A stretch of DNA of 13,252 nt from Parafannyhessea sp902761955 (GCA_902761955.1 CACWMM010000062.1:1-13252); one strand, 5' to 3'. Shown: positions 1 to 7,693, numbered from the stretch's first letter. Program-made: numbers and translations. The notes: generated from the letters alone by a model not told the origin.

Positions 1-1887
1 ATCGACGTCGACAAGATCAAGTCGTACTACCTCAACAACATCGGTCAGGCGACCTCGGTCAAGAACCAGTCTCCCTTTGGCAGCTGCTGGGCGTTCGGCG
101 CTACGTCCGCGCTCGAGAGCGCGATCCTCAAGGCGATGGCGGGCGAGAAGGGCATGGCATACGACCCGGCGCTCCATCAGACGCCAAATCTCACCAACAT
201 AGAGGACGGGGTTGACCTCTCGGAGCTTGAGCTTGCATGGCTGTGCTATTCCCTCCAGCCGGACGGCGACTACGTCAAGGACACGCTTCCCGGGGACACC
301 GATTCTGACCGCCTGAGCTGTGGCGGCTGGGGTGCCATGGCCGAGACGATGTATACCGCGTGGCAGGCCGTGGCCAACGAGGCGGACGACCCCTACTGGC
401 CGCTCGGCGTGCCGAAGACGTACGAGAACTTCAGGAAGCTCGGCAAGTTCGTCTGGGGTCTGACCGAGGGCACCAAGACGGCGATCGCCCACGTCCAGGG
501 AGTCAACTATCTGCCCGACCCCGCCATTCTCCAGCTGGACAAGCAGGAGCACATGGTCTACCAGGGCCTGAACCAAAACGCCATCAAGCTCATCAAGGAG
601 GCGCTCGTCAAGTACGGCGCCGTCTCCATCGGCTACCAGGCCGACACCGCGCTTCCTGGCAAGCCGTCGGAGTCCGGCTACTTCAACTCCACGTACTGGG
701 CGCAGTACTGCGACGCGGTGGACGACATCACGGACACGCATGCGGTCTGCATCGTTGGTTGGGATGACAACTTCGACCACAACAAGTTCAAGGCCGAGAA
801 GAACGACGTGTCGAACCTGAAGGACGGCGCCTGGCTCGTGAAGAACAGCTGAGGCTCCTACGACTGGCTGAAGAAGAACTTCCCGGACGCCGATCCCTCG
901 AAGGCCGGCAAGGCAGCGAACTGGGGCATCACGGATGCAGAGGGCAACCATACCGGATACTTCTGGCTCAGCTACTACGACCACTCCATCGTCACTCCGT
1001 CGTACTTCGAGGTTGACCTCGCGTCCGACGGCTTTGACTATGACAACAACTACAGCTACGACTACCTCATCAACGAGTCGCAGATACCGTTTGTGCTTCG
1101 CACGAAGGACACCGGGACCGAGGTCGCAAACGTCTTTACCGCAAAGGGCAACGAGGACCTGGCCGCAGTCTCCGTCCACACGTTCGTGGCGGACTCCACC
1201 GTCCACGTTCGCGTGTTCCTGGTGACCGATGACGACCTGAGGGACAACGACCCCACGAGCGGCAGGTGCGTCGCGGACTTCACGAGCGACCAGCTGGTCT
1301 CTGGCTTCCATACCGTGAGGCTTCCCAAGGTCATTCGCCTTTCGAAGGGTCAGAAGTTTGCCGTTGTGGAAAACATCACGTCTGCCGACGCGAACGACGA
1401 TGCCGGTGGTCGCGTCTCGTACATCGCGCTGGAGACGGGCATGGCGAAGGACGCCCAGACCGACGACAACATGGGCTATCTCTTCTCGCATGCGAACGCG
1501 GACGCAGGCACGACGTACGTGAGGATCCTGACGGAGGACGGATATAGGTGGATGACGCCGCAGGAGCTTGCTGACAACTACGACGGAGGCCAGATCTTCG
1601 AGTTTGGCAACGCCATGGTGAAGGCGTTCACCACGAACGCGCGGGAGGAGTCGGTGCCCGCCGGCGATGTCGCGACGCCCGGCCACGCGCTGCCCGCGAC
1701 GTACAACGTGGCGACTCAGATCCAGGCGGGTGGCATGGCTGCTCGCCAGGCAGTGGCACGCGCGGCTGCCTCGGACGCACTGCCTCGCACTGGCGACGCG
1801 AATGACGCCGCGACGGAGACGGCGCTCTTTGCGGCCGCCCTTGCCATCATCGGCGCGGGACTTGCGACGCGTCGCACGAGGGACTAA
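1..1887 (+). pseudogene. LPxTG-anchored C1 (papain-like) cysteine peptidase with lectin-like domain; 5'-truncated by window, internal TGA
   Basis: One reading frame runs from base 1 to the TAA at 1885-1887 (628 codons visible) and is interrupted only by a TGA at 850-852. The papain-type core is clear: oxyanion-hole Gln (67-69) and catalytic Cys in QSPFGSCWAF (Cys codon 85-87), catalytic His in DTHAVCIVGWD (His codon 739-741), and catalytic Asn in WLVKNS (Asn codon 844-846). The TGA replaces the Trp of the family's NSWG motif, a single-base TGG-to-TGA difference. After the stop the frame continues with GSYDWL, then GYFWLSYYDHSI, then a lectin-like domain of the type attached to clostridial C1 peptidases (about 1093-1450, containing NVFTAKGNEDL and SGFHTVRLPK). 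The C terminus has a sortase signal: LPRTG at 1780-1794, a hydrophobic segment and RRTRD. The role would be a surface-anchored protease acting outside the cell. The N terminus and signal peptide lie before the window. As written, translation would stop just after the catalytic Asn and lose the lectin-like domain and wall anchor. It may be a pseudogene or a sequencing error. Confidence 0.85.
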
Positions 1888-1932
1888 CGACAAGCTCGGC
1901 GGGCTGCGGCAAGCCGTGGCCCGCGGCTAACG

Positions 1933-1968
1933 GGGGAGGGGCGCCCGGCGACTCCGGCGCTTCTCCCC
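1933..1968 (+). terminator. T-less hairpin downstream of the C1 peptidase
   Basis: Bases 1933-1945 pair with 1956-1968 in a 13-bp stem that includes two G-T wobbles, with a 10-nt loop. No T-tract follows on the + strand (the next bases are aaaagg), so this is at best an atypical terminator for the peptidase gene. A weaker hairpin lies just upstream near 1899-1922. The metG terminator follows directly. Confidence 0.35.
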
Positions 1969-2008
1969 AAAAGGAAGGCGCCCGTCGGATTGATGTCCGG
2001 CGGGCGCC
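1968..2008 (-). terminator. Rho-independent terminator of metG
   Basis: Bases 1977-1989 pair with 1996-2008 (13 bp, one wobble, 6-nt loop). Read on the - strand, the stem is followed by TTCCTTTT (1969-1976 on +), the T-rich tail expected for a terminator. It sits about 36 nt past the metG stop codon. On the + strand the bases after the stem are not T-rich, so it mainly serves metG. Confidence 0.75.
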
Positions 2009-2043
2009 CTTGTGCGCCTGGAGGTGGTGGCGTGACCCTGGGG

Positions 2044-4013
2044 CTACTTGCCCTTCTTCACCTGCGAGGGGTGCTTCTGGAAGAAGTCGAAGCGCGGCGG
2101 CAGCGCGACGATGGCGTGCTCGCCGGGCTCCTCGCCAAGCTTCTGCGCAAGCTGGCCGGGCGTCGCAAACGCGTTCTCCCAGCTGAAGAACAGCTCGTGC
2201 GCAAAGCCCATGTGGTCGCAGATCTGCTCACAGCCCGCGGGCACGGCCGGATGCATCAGCAGCGTCACGCAGCGCAGCTCCGCGAAGGCGTCGGCCAGTG
2301 CCTGCTCGTACGCGGCGTCGTCGCCGTTCGCGGCCTTGGAGGCGTCGCCCCAGCGCTTGTTGGCGGCGCGGCAGAAGTCCTCCGCCACGGCGAGCGCGCC
2401 ATGCGCGTCGAAGGCGTGCGCGCACTTCTCGAACTCGAGGGTCGCCTTCACGCAGCCCTCGACCACCTCGGCGTGCGGTGCGACGGAAGGCAGGTGCGCG
2501 TCGCACACGTTTGCCGCGCCATAGAAGCAGCTGCGCGCAAGGCGGTTGAAGATGTTCGTGAGGAAGGCGCTCTCCTTGAGCGCGGGGTCCACGACGCGCG
2601 GGTCGTCCTTCACAAGGACCTCCTCGCCGGTCTTCTTGTCCTTGTGGCTGACGGACGTGTCGAACGGCTTCGGCGAGAAGGACACGGCCTTCTGGTCGAG
2701 GCCTAGGCTCAGCCAGTGGGCGCGCAGCTGCTCGGGGGTGTAGTAGTCCAGGAGCTCCGCGGCCATGGGCGGCTTGATGGCGCCCGAGCTGGACGCCTTC
2801 TTGTTCATGAACAGGATGTGGTAGTTGGCGACGGGGATGTCCTGCGTCAGGCCCCAGTCGAGCGCCTCCCACATCGCGGGCTGGACCACGCAGTAGAAGT
2901 AGATGTTGTCCTGCCCGATGAACTGGTACACCTTGGCGTCCTTCGAGCACCACCAGTCGCGCCAGTCGTCCGTGGAGTAGCGGCCCGTACCGGCCTTCGC
3001 GTCCGCGTCGAGCACGGTCTGCGTAAAGCTGATGGGCGCCCACAGGCTCTCCGGCCAGCACCACACCGTCAGGTCGTGCGTGCCCTCGAGGTCGGGCGCG
3101 GCGACGCCCCACTCGATGTTGCCGGTGATGCGGAACGGCAGGAGCGTCTTGCCCGTGCGGAAGCGGACGCCGGACGACTCGAGCACCTCGCGCGCGCTGT
3201 CGCGGTCCTCCCAGTTGGCAAAGCCCACGGAGAACGACGTCTGGCCCTTCTCGGCCTCGCGGACCGTGTGCTGGGGAAGCTTGGACTCCACGGCATCGAA
3301 CTGGTCGCGGAACTTGCTCTGGATGTAGATGACACCTGGTGGAAGCGCGGCAGGTCGAAGTACCAGTTGTCGACGGGGCGCAGCTCGGGCGTGGTGCCGG
3401 TGAGCTGGCTCACGGGGTTGATGAGCTCCTCGGGGTCAAACTGGTGCCCGAGGTCGCACTCGTCCGCATAGGCCTTCTCGCTCTTGCAGCCGCGCACGGG
3501 GCAATGGCCCTGCACCTGGCGGCCGTTCAGGAAGGTCTGGGCCTTCACGTCAAAGAACTGGCGCGTGGTGCGCTTGACGAGGACGCCCTTCTCGTGCAGG
3601 CGGCGAATCAGCTTGTCGGAAAGCGCCGCGTGGAAGGGCTTCGCCGGCTCGAGGCCGGATCCCGCAAAGATGTCGAGCGAGATCTGGTAGGCGTCGAGCG
3701 CCTCCTTCTGCAGGTCGTGGTTGTGGCGCACGTAGTCCTCGATCGTGCCCGTGTAGCCCTCGCCCTCGACCTTCTTGCGGTAGCCTTCCATGATGGGGGA
3801 GCCAAAGCAGTCCGTGCCGCTGACGAAGACGACGTTCTGGGCGCCGATGCGGTCGCGAAGGAAGCGCGCGAAGAAGTCGGCGGGGACGAAGACGCCGCCG
3901 ATGTGGCCAAAGTGCAGGTTCTTGTTTCCGTATGGCATGCCGCCCGTGATGATGGCACGCTTGGGGAAGGTTGGGCGCGCGGCCTCGGTCGCGCTGTCGA
4001 GCTCTGTTGCCAT
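2044..4013 (-). pseudogene. metG: Methionyl-tRNA synthetase-type class I tRNA ligase, frameshifted near 3333
   Basis: This enzyme would charge tRNA-Met with methionine in the cytoplasm. The start is ATG at 4013, preceded by AGAGG at 9-nt spacing. Residues 1-226 are in one frame. They carry the HIGH-type ATP site HFGHIGG (34-40), GTDCFGSP (about 67-73), a metal-knuckle region CPVRGC...ECDLGH (171-190), and the MetRS-like DPEELINP followed by NWYFDLPRF (216-224). From about 3333 homology continues in another frame through IYIQSKFRDQFD, GNIEWGVAAPD and LWAPISFTQ. The KMSKS-equivalent loop reads KKASSSG (2782-2802), and an anticodon-binding helical domain ends at KKGK. The length of 3n+2 fits one lost base or two gained bases. 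The joined protein would be about 656 residues. HIGH, KMSKS and zinc-knuckle variants together point to a divergent MetRS subfamily, so substrate specificity is inferred. Since metG is normally essential, the break is either a sequencing error or this is a redundant copy. Confidence 0.85.
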
Positions 4014-4077
4014 GGGGTTGAACCTCTGTCCTATCGCGTTGTTGCCGCCCGCGTGCGGCGGCACTCGTAACTGCTCG

Positions 4078-4083
4078 ATTATC
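4078..4083 (-). promoter_or_regulatory. Probable metG -10 element and leader hairpin
   Basis: On the - strand the sequence is TGCGATAAT, an extended -10 (TGn plus GATAAT), about 65 nt upstream of the metG ATG. I see no good -35, which is tolerable with an extended -10. The transcribed leader contains a 7-bp hairpin (4043-4049 with 4057-4063, 7-nt loop). No T-box specifier or antiterminator sequence is recognisable in this short leader. Confidence 0.5.
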
Positions 4084-4091
4084 GCACAAGG

Positions 4092-4125
4092 CTCGCGGCG
4101 GCGCAGGTCTCGCGGCGGCGCAGGT
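4092..4125. repeat. Perfect 17-bp tandem repeat in the divergent metG / membrane-protein control region
   Basis: Two identical, directly abutting copies of ctcgcggcggcgcaggt occupy 4092-4108 and 4109-4125. They lie just upstream of the probable metG -10 (4078-4083, -) and just before a TATGCT element on the + strand (4129-4134). This placement between two divergent promoters could suit a regulator site or simply be a slippage duplication. Confidence 0.9.
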
Positions 4126-4128
4126 GGG

Positions 4129-4134
4129 TATGCT
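4129..4134 (+). promoter_or_regulatory. Possible -10 element (TATGCT) for the TIGR02206 gene
   Basis: TATGCT matches the TAnnnT core of a sigma-70 -10 box and directly follows the tandem repeat. It would give a leader of roughly 90 nt that contains a GC-rich hairpin around 4147-4167. No convincing -35 is visible because the repeat occupies that position. Confidence 0.3.
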
Positions 4135-4229
4135 AGTGACCGGGGTGCGCGTGCGTTGCGCGCACGCGGCGCATAGGCGAGAAGGGCGGCTGCCTTTGGG
4201 TGGGACGCCCGCCGGGAAGGAGGCCAGCC

Positions 4230-5009
4230 ATGGCGTACGGCGTGTTCACGGCGCAGCCGCTTCTGCTGCGCTCCGGCGGCTTTTCGCTGTTTGGGCCGGC
4301 GCACCTTGTGTGGCTCGTCGCGTGTGCCGGGGTCGTCGCCCTGGTGGAGCGCGCGCACGCGCGTGCACGCCGGCCGAGGCTCGTGCTCCTTGTGGCATCG
4401 GTGGTGATGCTGTCCCTTCTGGCCAGCGAGGACGCGCTCATGATCTTCTCGCACACCTTCACGAAGGCATGGTGGCCGCTGCACTTCTGCAACTTTGCCG
4501 AGTACCTGTGCCTGGCGTACTCCGTAAGGCCAGGCCACGCCTGCCGCGAGCTGCTGCTGACGCTGGGGCTCATGGGCGGCATGGCGGCGATGCTCTTTCC
4601 CGGCTGGCTGGCGTGCCCTCCCTACACGTGGCCCGTGGCCTGCGGGTTCATGGAGCACGCGCTGATATTTGCCGTCTCGTGGTGCGCCGTGCGCGAGGGC
4701 CGCGGCCGCTTTCGCCTTCGGGACGTGCGGGTGAGCCTGTGGTTCAACGCGCTTGTGGGCTCGAACTACGGCTTCGTGAGCGGCCCTGCGTATGGCACGC
4801 CGATCGAGTGGTGGTACGACGCCCTGGGCGATCCCCTGTATCTGCTGCCATACGCGCTCTGCTTCTGCGTGGCGGCGCTTGCGCTCAATCTGTGGGCAAG
4901 CTCTAGGTCCGCGGCCGCGCAAGGGGAGAAGGGCGACCACCGCGAGAAGAGCCGCCGTCGCACGAGGCTGGCCCTGCCAAATAGAGGGGGTGGCCGCCCA
5001 TGCGCGTGA
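4230..5009 (+). CDS. TIGR02206 (YwaF-like) integral membrane protein
   Basis: This is a 259-residue polytopic membrane protein of the YwaF/TIGR02206 family, whose function is not established. The ATG at 4230 is chosen because AAGGAGG (4217-4223) lies 6 nt upstream; an in-frame ATG at 4200 has no such site. About six hydrophobic segments can be seen. Family-like landmarks are SHTFTKAWWPLHFCNFAEYL (75-94, with LHFCN), GSNYGF (177-182) and GDPLYLLPYAL (200-210). The tail after residue 223 is short, charged and Arg-rich, probably cytoplasmic. The gene ends with TGA at 5007-5009, overlapping the DUF3267 gene by 10 nt in another frame, so the two are probably co-transcribed and translationally coupled. 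Family assignment is fairly secure; the biological role is unknown. Confidence 0.8.
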   Translation: MAYGVFTAQPLLLRSGGFSLFGPAHLVWLVACAGVVALVERAHARARRPRLVLLVASVVMLSLLASEDALMIFSHTFTKAWWPLHFCNFAEYLCLAYSVRPGHACRELLLTLGLMGGMAAMLFPGWLACPPYTWPVACGFMEHALIFAVSWCAVREGRGRFRLRDVRVSLWFNALVGSNYGFVSGPAYGTPIEWWYDALGDPLYLLPYALCFCVAALALNLWASSRSAAAQGEKGDHREKSRRRTRLALPNRGGGRPCA

Positions 5010-5551
5010 TCGGCACGGTAAACGTACTCGAAGACGCGGACCTGCAACGCTCCATGGTCCGCGCGTCGTGGATAATCCTGGCGGTTGGCGCCACCGCCGC
5101 CTTCGTGCTGTGGCTCGCGTCGCTTGCGCTAGGCCGGAACGTTCTGGAACCCGTGGGCCTGGGCTGGGTGCTGGGCCTTGTGGCGGCGTCCGTCGTCGCG
5201 CTCCCCGTGCACGAGCTGGTGCATGCCGCGGCCTTTGTGCTTTTGGGCTCGGGCGACGTGCGCGTGAGCTTTGGCTTCAGGGACTTCATGCTCTATACCT
5301 CGGCAAACGGCGCGGTGCTTTCCCGCGGGCGCTTCATGGCGGTGCTGCTGGCGCCTTCCGTCGTGGTGACGGCGCTGTTCGTGCTGGCGGGATGCGTGTG
5401 GCACGCGCCGCTGTTCGCGCTTCTGGGAGGCGCGTTCCACCTGGCTGGGTGCACTGGCGACCTCGACATGGTACGCATCATCGGCATCACGCCGGCGGCG
5501 TCGTTCGTGCGGGACTCTCCCGCGGGGATCGACCTGCTCTCGGAGGAGTAG
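5000..5551 (+). CDS. DUF3267 membrane protein, putative zinc metallopeptidase
   Basis: This is a 183-residue protein with four hydrophobic segments (about 24-45, 52-70, 113-132 and 135-150). An HExxH motif, HELVH, stands at residues 71-75 just after the second segment, and a conserved-looking HLAGCTGDLDMVRI lies at 147-160. HExxH plus the later GCTGD element is the pattern of DUF3267, a family regarded as possible membrane zincin peptidases; no substrate is known. ATG at 5000 has a G-rich site (GAGGGGG) upstream and overlaps the stop of the preceding TIGR02206 gene by 10 nt, implying coupled translation. It ends with TAG. The HExxH motif is observed; catalytic activity is inferred. Confidence 0.8.
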   Translation: MRVIGTVNVLEDADLQRSMVRASWIILAVGATAAFVLWLASLALGRNVLEPVGLGWVLGLVAASVVALPVHELVHAAAFVLLGSGDVRVSFGFRDFMLYTSANGAVLSRGRFMAVLLAPSVVVTALFVLAGCVWHAPLFALLGGAFHLAGCTGDLDMVRIIGITPAASFVRDSPAGIDLLSEE

Positions 5552-5648
5552 CGGCTCTCCAGGGAGTGGCTGCCATCCCCCCCACCTGCCAGTGTTCGCA
5601 CCACGTAACGCGCAAGGCCGCCGCCCTTCTCCCATGGGCAAACTTTGC

Positions 5649-5654
5649 TAGCAT
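5649..5654 (+). promoter_or_regulatory. Possible -10 element (TAGCAT) for the HisJ-type gene
   Basis: TTTGCTAGCAT contains a TAnnnT hexamer about 68 nt upstream of the ATG at 5722, within a short AT-richer patch of an otherwise GC-rich gap (5552-5721). The candidate -35 (TTCTCC, 16 nt upstream) is poor. Nothing else recognisable lies in this gap. Confidence 0.3.
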
Positions 5655-5721
5655 GGCCGCAGGCCCACGTGGCGCCATGTCGCAACGCGGGCGCTCGCAA
5701 AGCGACCCTCAGGGAGGCTCC

Positions 5722-6546
5722 ATGCTCAGGTGCAACTACCACACCCACACCGTGATGTGCGACGGGTCGGACACGCCGGAGGACGTCGTGCTCGAGGCCA
5801 TCGCCAGGGGCTTCGGGCACCTGGGCTTCTCCGGGCACATGGATCCCGACATCCACATGGACTGGCCCGCCTACGTGGCGGAAGTCCGGCGCCTCCAGTC
5901 CGCGTATGCGGACCGCATCGACATCCTCCTTGGCGTCGAGCTCGACAACGTCTACGACCCCGCGTGCTGTCCCGGCGCGGAGTACGTCATCGGCTCCACG
6001 CACTTCCTGGACGTCGACTCCGAGGCCCCCCTCTCCGTCGACAGCAGCGTGCAGGACATGCGCCGCCTGTGCCACGAGTTCTTTGCGGACGACTATTACG
6101 CCCTCGCCCGCGCGTACTATGACCTCGAGGCCAGGGTGTACGACCGCCTCCGGTGCACGTGGGTCGGTCACTTCGACCTGGTGACGCGCTTCAACGACGA
6201 GGCGCACTTCCTGGACGAGACCGACCCGCGCTACACGGCGCCGGCGCTCGAGGCCATGGAGTACCTGGTGGGGGAGGGCGTCCCGTTCGAGATCAACTGC
6301 GGCGCCGTCAACCGCGGCCGCAAGGCGGAGCTCTACCCGCGCCGCGAGCTCCTGCGCGCGCTCCACGATTTCGGCGGCCAGATCCTCATCAGCTCGGACG
6401 CGCACCAGAAGGAGCTCCTCGACGGCGGCTTCGACGTCGCGGTCCGCACGGCCATCGACTGCGGCTTCACGCACGTCAACTACCTTGACCACGATGCCCA
6501 GGGCAAGGTCGAGGTGCGCCAGGTCGCGCTGGACGGCCTTTACTAG
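5722..6546 (+). CDS. PHP-domain phosphatase, histidinol-phosphatase (HisJ) family
   Basis: This is a 274-residue PHP-superfamily metal-dependent phosphoesterase. The HisJ branch hydrolyses L-histidinol phosphate to histidinol in histidine synthesis. Metal-binding landmarks occur in the usual order: NYHTHTVMCDG with H7 and H9, GFSGHMD (H39), GVELD (E73), GSTHF (H94), GHFDLV (H150) and SSDAH (D226, H228). The length matches the family (about 260-280). ATG at 5722 follows AGGGAGG (5711-5717) at 4-nt spacing; the frame stays open far upstream but without coding character. No other his genes are in view, so it could be a general PHP phosphatase rather than a dedicated histidine enzyme; for that reason I give no gene symbol. 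It ends with TAG and is followed by a 139-nt gap to the SPFH gene, which has its own promoter. Confidence 0.85.
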   Translation: MLRCNYHTHTVMCDGSDTPEDVVLEAIARGFGHLGFSGHMDPDIHMDWPAYVAEVRRLQSAYADRIDILLGVELDNVYDPACCPGAEYVIGSTHFLDVDSEAPLSVDSSVQDMRRLCHEFFADDYYALARAYYDLEARVYDRLRCTWVGHFDLVTRFNDEAHFLDETDPRYTAPALEAMEYLVGEGVPFEINCGAVNRGRKAELYPRRELLRALHDFGGQILISSDAHQKELLDGGFDVAVRTAIDCGFTHVNYLDHDAQGKVEVRQVALDGLY

Positions 6547-6613
6547 CGGCTGCGTTTCGCGCGAGCGAGAAAAGCCGCGCGGCGCGCTCGCAGCGTGCCC
6601 TCGAAGCTGTATA

Positions 6614-6619
6614 TATAAT
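6614..6619 (+). promoter_or_regulatory. Consensus -10 (TATAAT) of the SPFH gene
   Basis: A perfect TATAAT inside the AT run tgtatatataat stands out from its GC-rich surroundings, 67 nt upstream of the SPFH ATG. Transcription would begin near 6625-6627. No recognisable -35 occurs 16-18 nt upstream. Confidence 0.6.
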
Positions 6620-6633
6620 CCGCGTTTGGGGTA

Positions 6634-6680
6634 TTCCTCACTTACCTGTCGGCGGTGGTCGCCGGCACGAGTGAAAGGAA
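6634..6680 (+). promoter_or_regulatory. SPFH leader hairpin that sequesters the ribosome binding site
   Basis: The leader can fold into one long hairpin. 6634-6637 (TTCC) pairs with 6677-6680 (GGAA); 6638-6642 (TCACT) pairs with 6670-6674 (AGTGA), leaving two bulged A (6675-6676). After a small internal loop, 6647-6654 pairs with 6660-6667 (8 bp, one G-T) around a 5-nt loop. The outer arm covers the Shine-Dalgarno AAAGGA (6674-6679) 6 nt before the ATG. With the TATAAT at 6614, the hairpin would fill almost the whole 5' UTR. Pairing is read directly; a regulatory role is inferred. Confidence 0.45.
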
Positions 6681-6685
6681 CCGAC

Positions 6686-7693
6686 ATGGGTTTCATTGGC
6701 ACCGTCATTCTGGTGGTTGTCATCGTGGCCATCGTGCTCTCCACGGGGTACGTCGTGCGGCAGCAGCACGTGGCCATCATCGAGCGCCTGGGGCGCTTCC
6801 ACGGATTCGCGGGTCCCGGCTTTCACGTCAAGGTGCCGTTCATCGACGTCACGCACGACGTCAGCCTCATGACCGAGGACGAGCACATGACGTTTGACGC
6901 CAAGACCAGCGACAACGTCACGATCGAGCTCGACGTCTCCATCCAGTACCACGTCGACTCGCACGACATGGACGCCCGTCAGGAGTCCGGCGTGTACAAG
7001 AGCTTCTACACCCTGCAGGACCCGGTCGGCCAGATGCAGGACTACCTCGCGGACGCCCTGCGCTCGCAGATTCCCGCGCGCACCCTCGACGAGGTCTTCA
7101 GCGAGAAGGACGCCATCGCACACGCGATCGACGAGGTCGTCGCCGCGAAGATGCGCGACTACGGCTACGTGCTCGTGACCACGCTCATCACCAGGATCAA
7201 GCTCCCCGGCGAGGTCCAGGAGTCCATGAACCACATCATCGCGTCCAAGAACAACCTCGAGTCCGCCAAGAACGACGCCGAGGCCGCCCGCGCGAAGACG
7301 GTCATCGCGGCGCAGGCAAAGGCGGAGGCCATGGCGGCGGAGGGCAAGGGCATCGCGGACCAGCGCATCGCCATTGCCCGCGGCATCAAGGAGTCCATCG
7401 ACACCATCAAGGGCGCCGAGATGAACGAGGGCGAGGCCAACCGCCTGTTCGAGTTCACGCAGTGGATCGACATGATGAACCAGTACGCCGCAAAGGGCCC
7501 GTCCACCGTGGTGCTCCCCAGCGACTTCGGCCAGACGTCGAGCATGTTCGACCAGGTCGTGGCCGCCCAAAACGCCCCGCGTCCCGCGGGCACCCCGCAG
7601 CCGCCGGTCGACCCGTACCGCAGGAGCGGCTCGGAGGGCTGGGGCGACGCCGGCAAGGGTGGCCATGCCGGCTCCGCAAAGTCCCACAGGTAA
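6686..7693 (+). CDS. SPFH/Band 7 (prohibitin/stomatin-like) membrane protein
   Basis: This is a 335-residue SPFH-domain protein. One N-terminal hydrophobic segment (about residues 3-22, IGTVILVVVIVAIVLSTGYV) anchors it. A Band 7 domain follows at once, with VRQQHVAIIERLGRFHGFAG and GPGFHVKVPFID, then TFDAKTSDNVTIELDVSIQY. Next comes an Ala/Glu/Lys-rich helical coiled-coil stretch (about 185-260) typical of oligomerising SPFH proteins. The last 45 residues are Pro/Gly-rich and probably disordered. Such proteins form membrane-associated ring-like scaffolds that organise lipid domains or modulate membrane proteases; the partner here is unknown and no NfeD gene adjoins it. ATG at 6686 has AAAGGA at 6-nt spacing, consensus -10 upstream and a strong terminator downstream, so it is probably a single-gene transcript. 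The ribosome binding site may be hidden in the leader hairpin. Confidence 0.85.
   Translation: MGFIGTVILVVVIVAIVLSTGYVVRQQHVAIIERLGRFHGFAGPGFHVKVPFIDVTHDVSLMTEDEHMTFDAKTSDNVTIELDVSIQYHVDSHDMDARQESGVYKSFYTLQDPVGQMQDYLADALRSQIPARTLDEVFSEKDAIAHAIDEVVAAKMRDYGYVLVTTLITRIKLPGEVQESMNHIIASKNNLESAKNDAEAARAKTVIAAQAKAEAMAAEGKGIADQRIAIARGIKESIDTIKGAEMNEGEANRLFEFTQWIDMMNQYAAKGPSTVVLPSDFGQTSSMFDQVVAAQNAPRPAGTPQPPVDPYRRSGSEGWGDAGKGGHAGSAKSHR

Noticed and set aside
850..852. TGA in the C1 peptidase as a selenocysteine codon or as general UGA=Trp recoding
   Set aside because: The family residue here is Trp, not Cys, and no SECIS-like hairpin is evident right after it. Other Trp codons in the same gene are TGG and TGA terminates the TIGR02206 gene.
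3325..3345. Programmed ribosomal frameshift in metG
   Set aside because: No slippery heptamer, no upstream SD-like stimulator at proper spacing and no obvious downstream pseudoknot; an error or mutation is simpler.
1990..3471. Open frames on the + strand across metG
   Set aside because: Low-complexity Arg/Val/Leu-rich shadows of a recognisable synthetase on the opposite strand, with its terminator and RBS.
4014..4940. Upstream open-frame extension of metG on the - strand
   Set aside because: It lies opposite the TIGR02206 gene, is Arg/Pro/His-rich without family features, and the RBS-backed ATG at 4013 starts exactly at the conserved N terminus.
4792..5721. Long in-frame upstream extension of the HisJ-type gene
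   Set aside because: It overlaps two well-supported membrane-protein genes in another frame and is low-complexity Arg/Ala/Gly; the PHP domain begins right after the RBS-preceded ATG at 5722.
5293..6780. 495-codon - strand frame opposite DUF3267 and the HisJ-type gene
   Set aside because: Val/Arg/Ala/Glu-rich shadow with no domain, running through a HisJ-family gene with all metal ligands intact.
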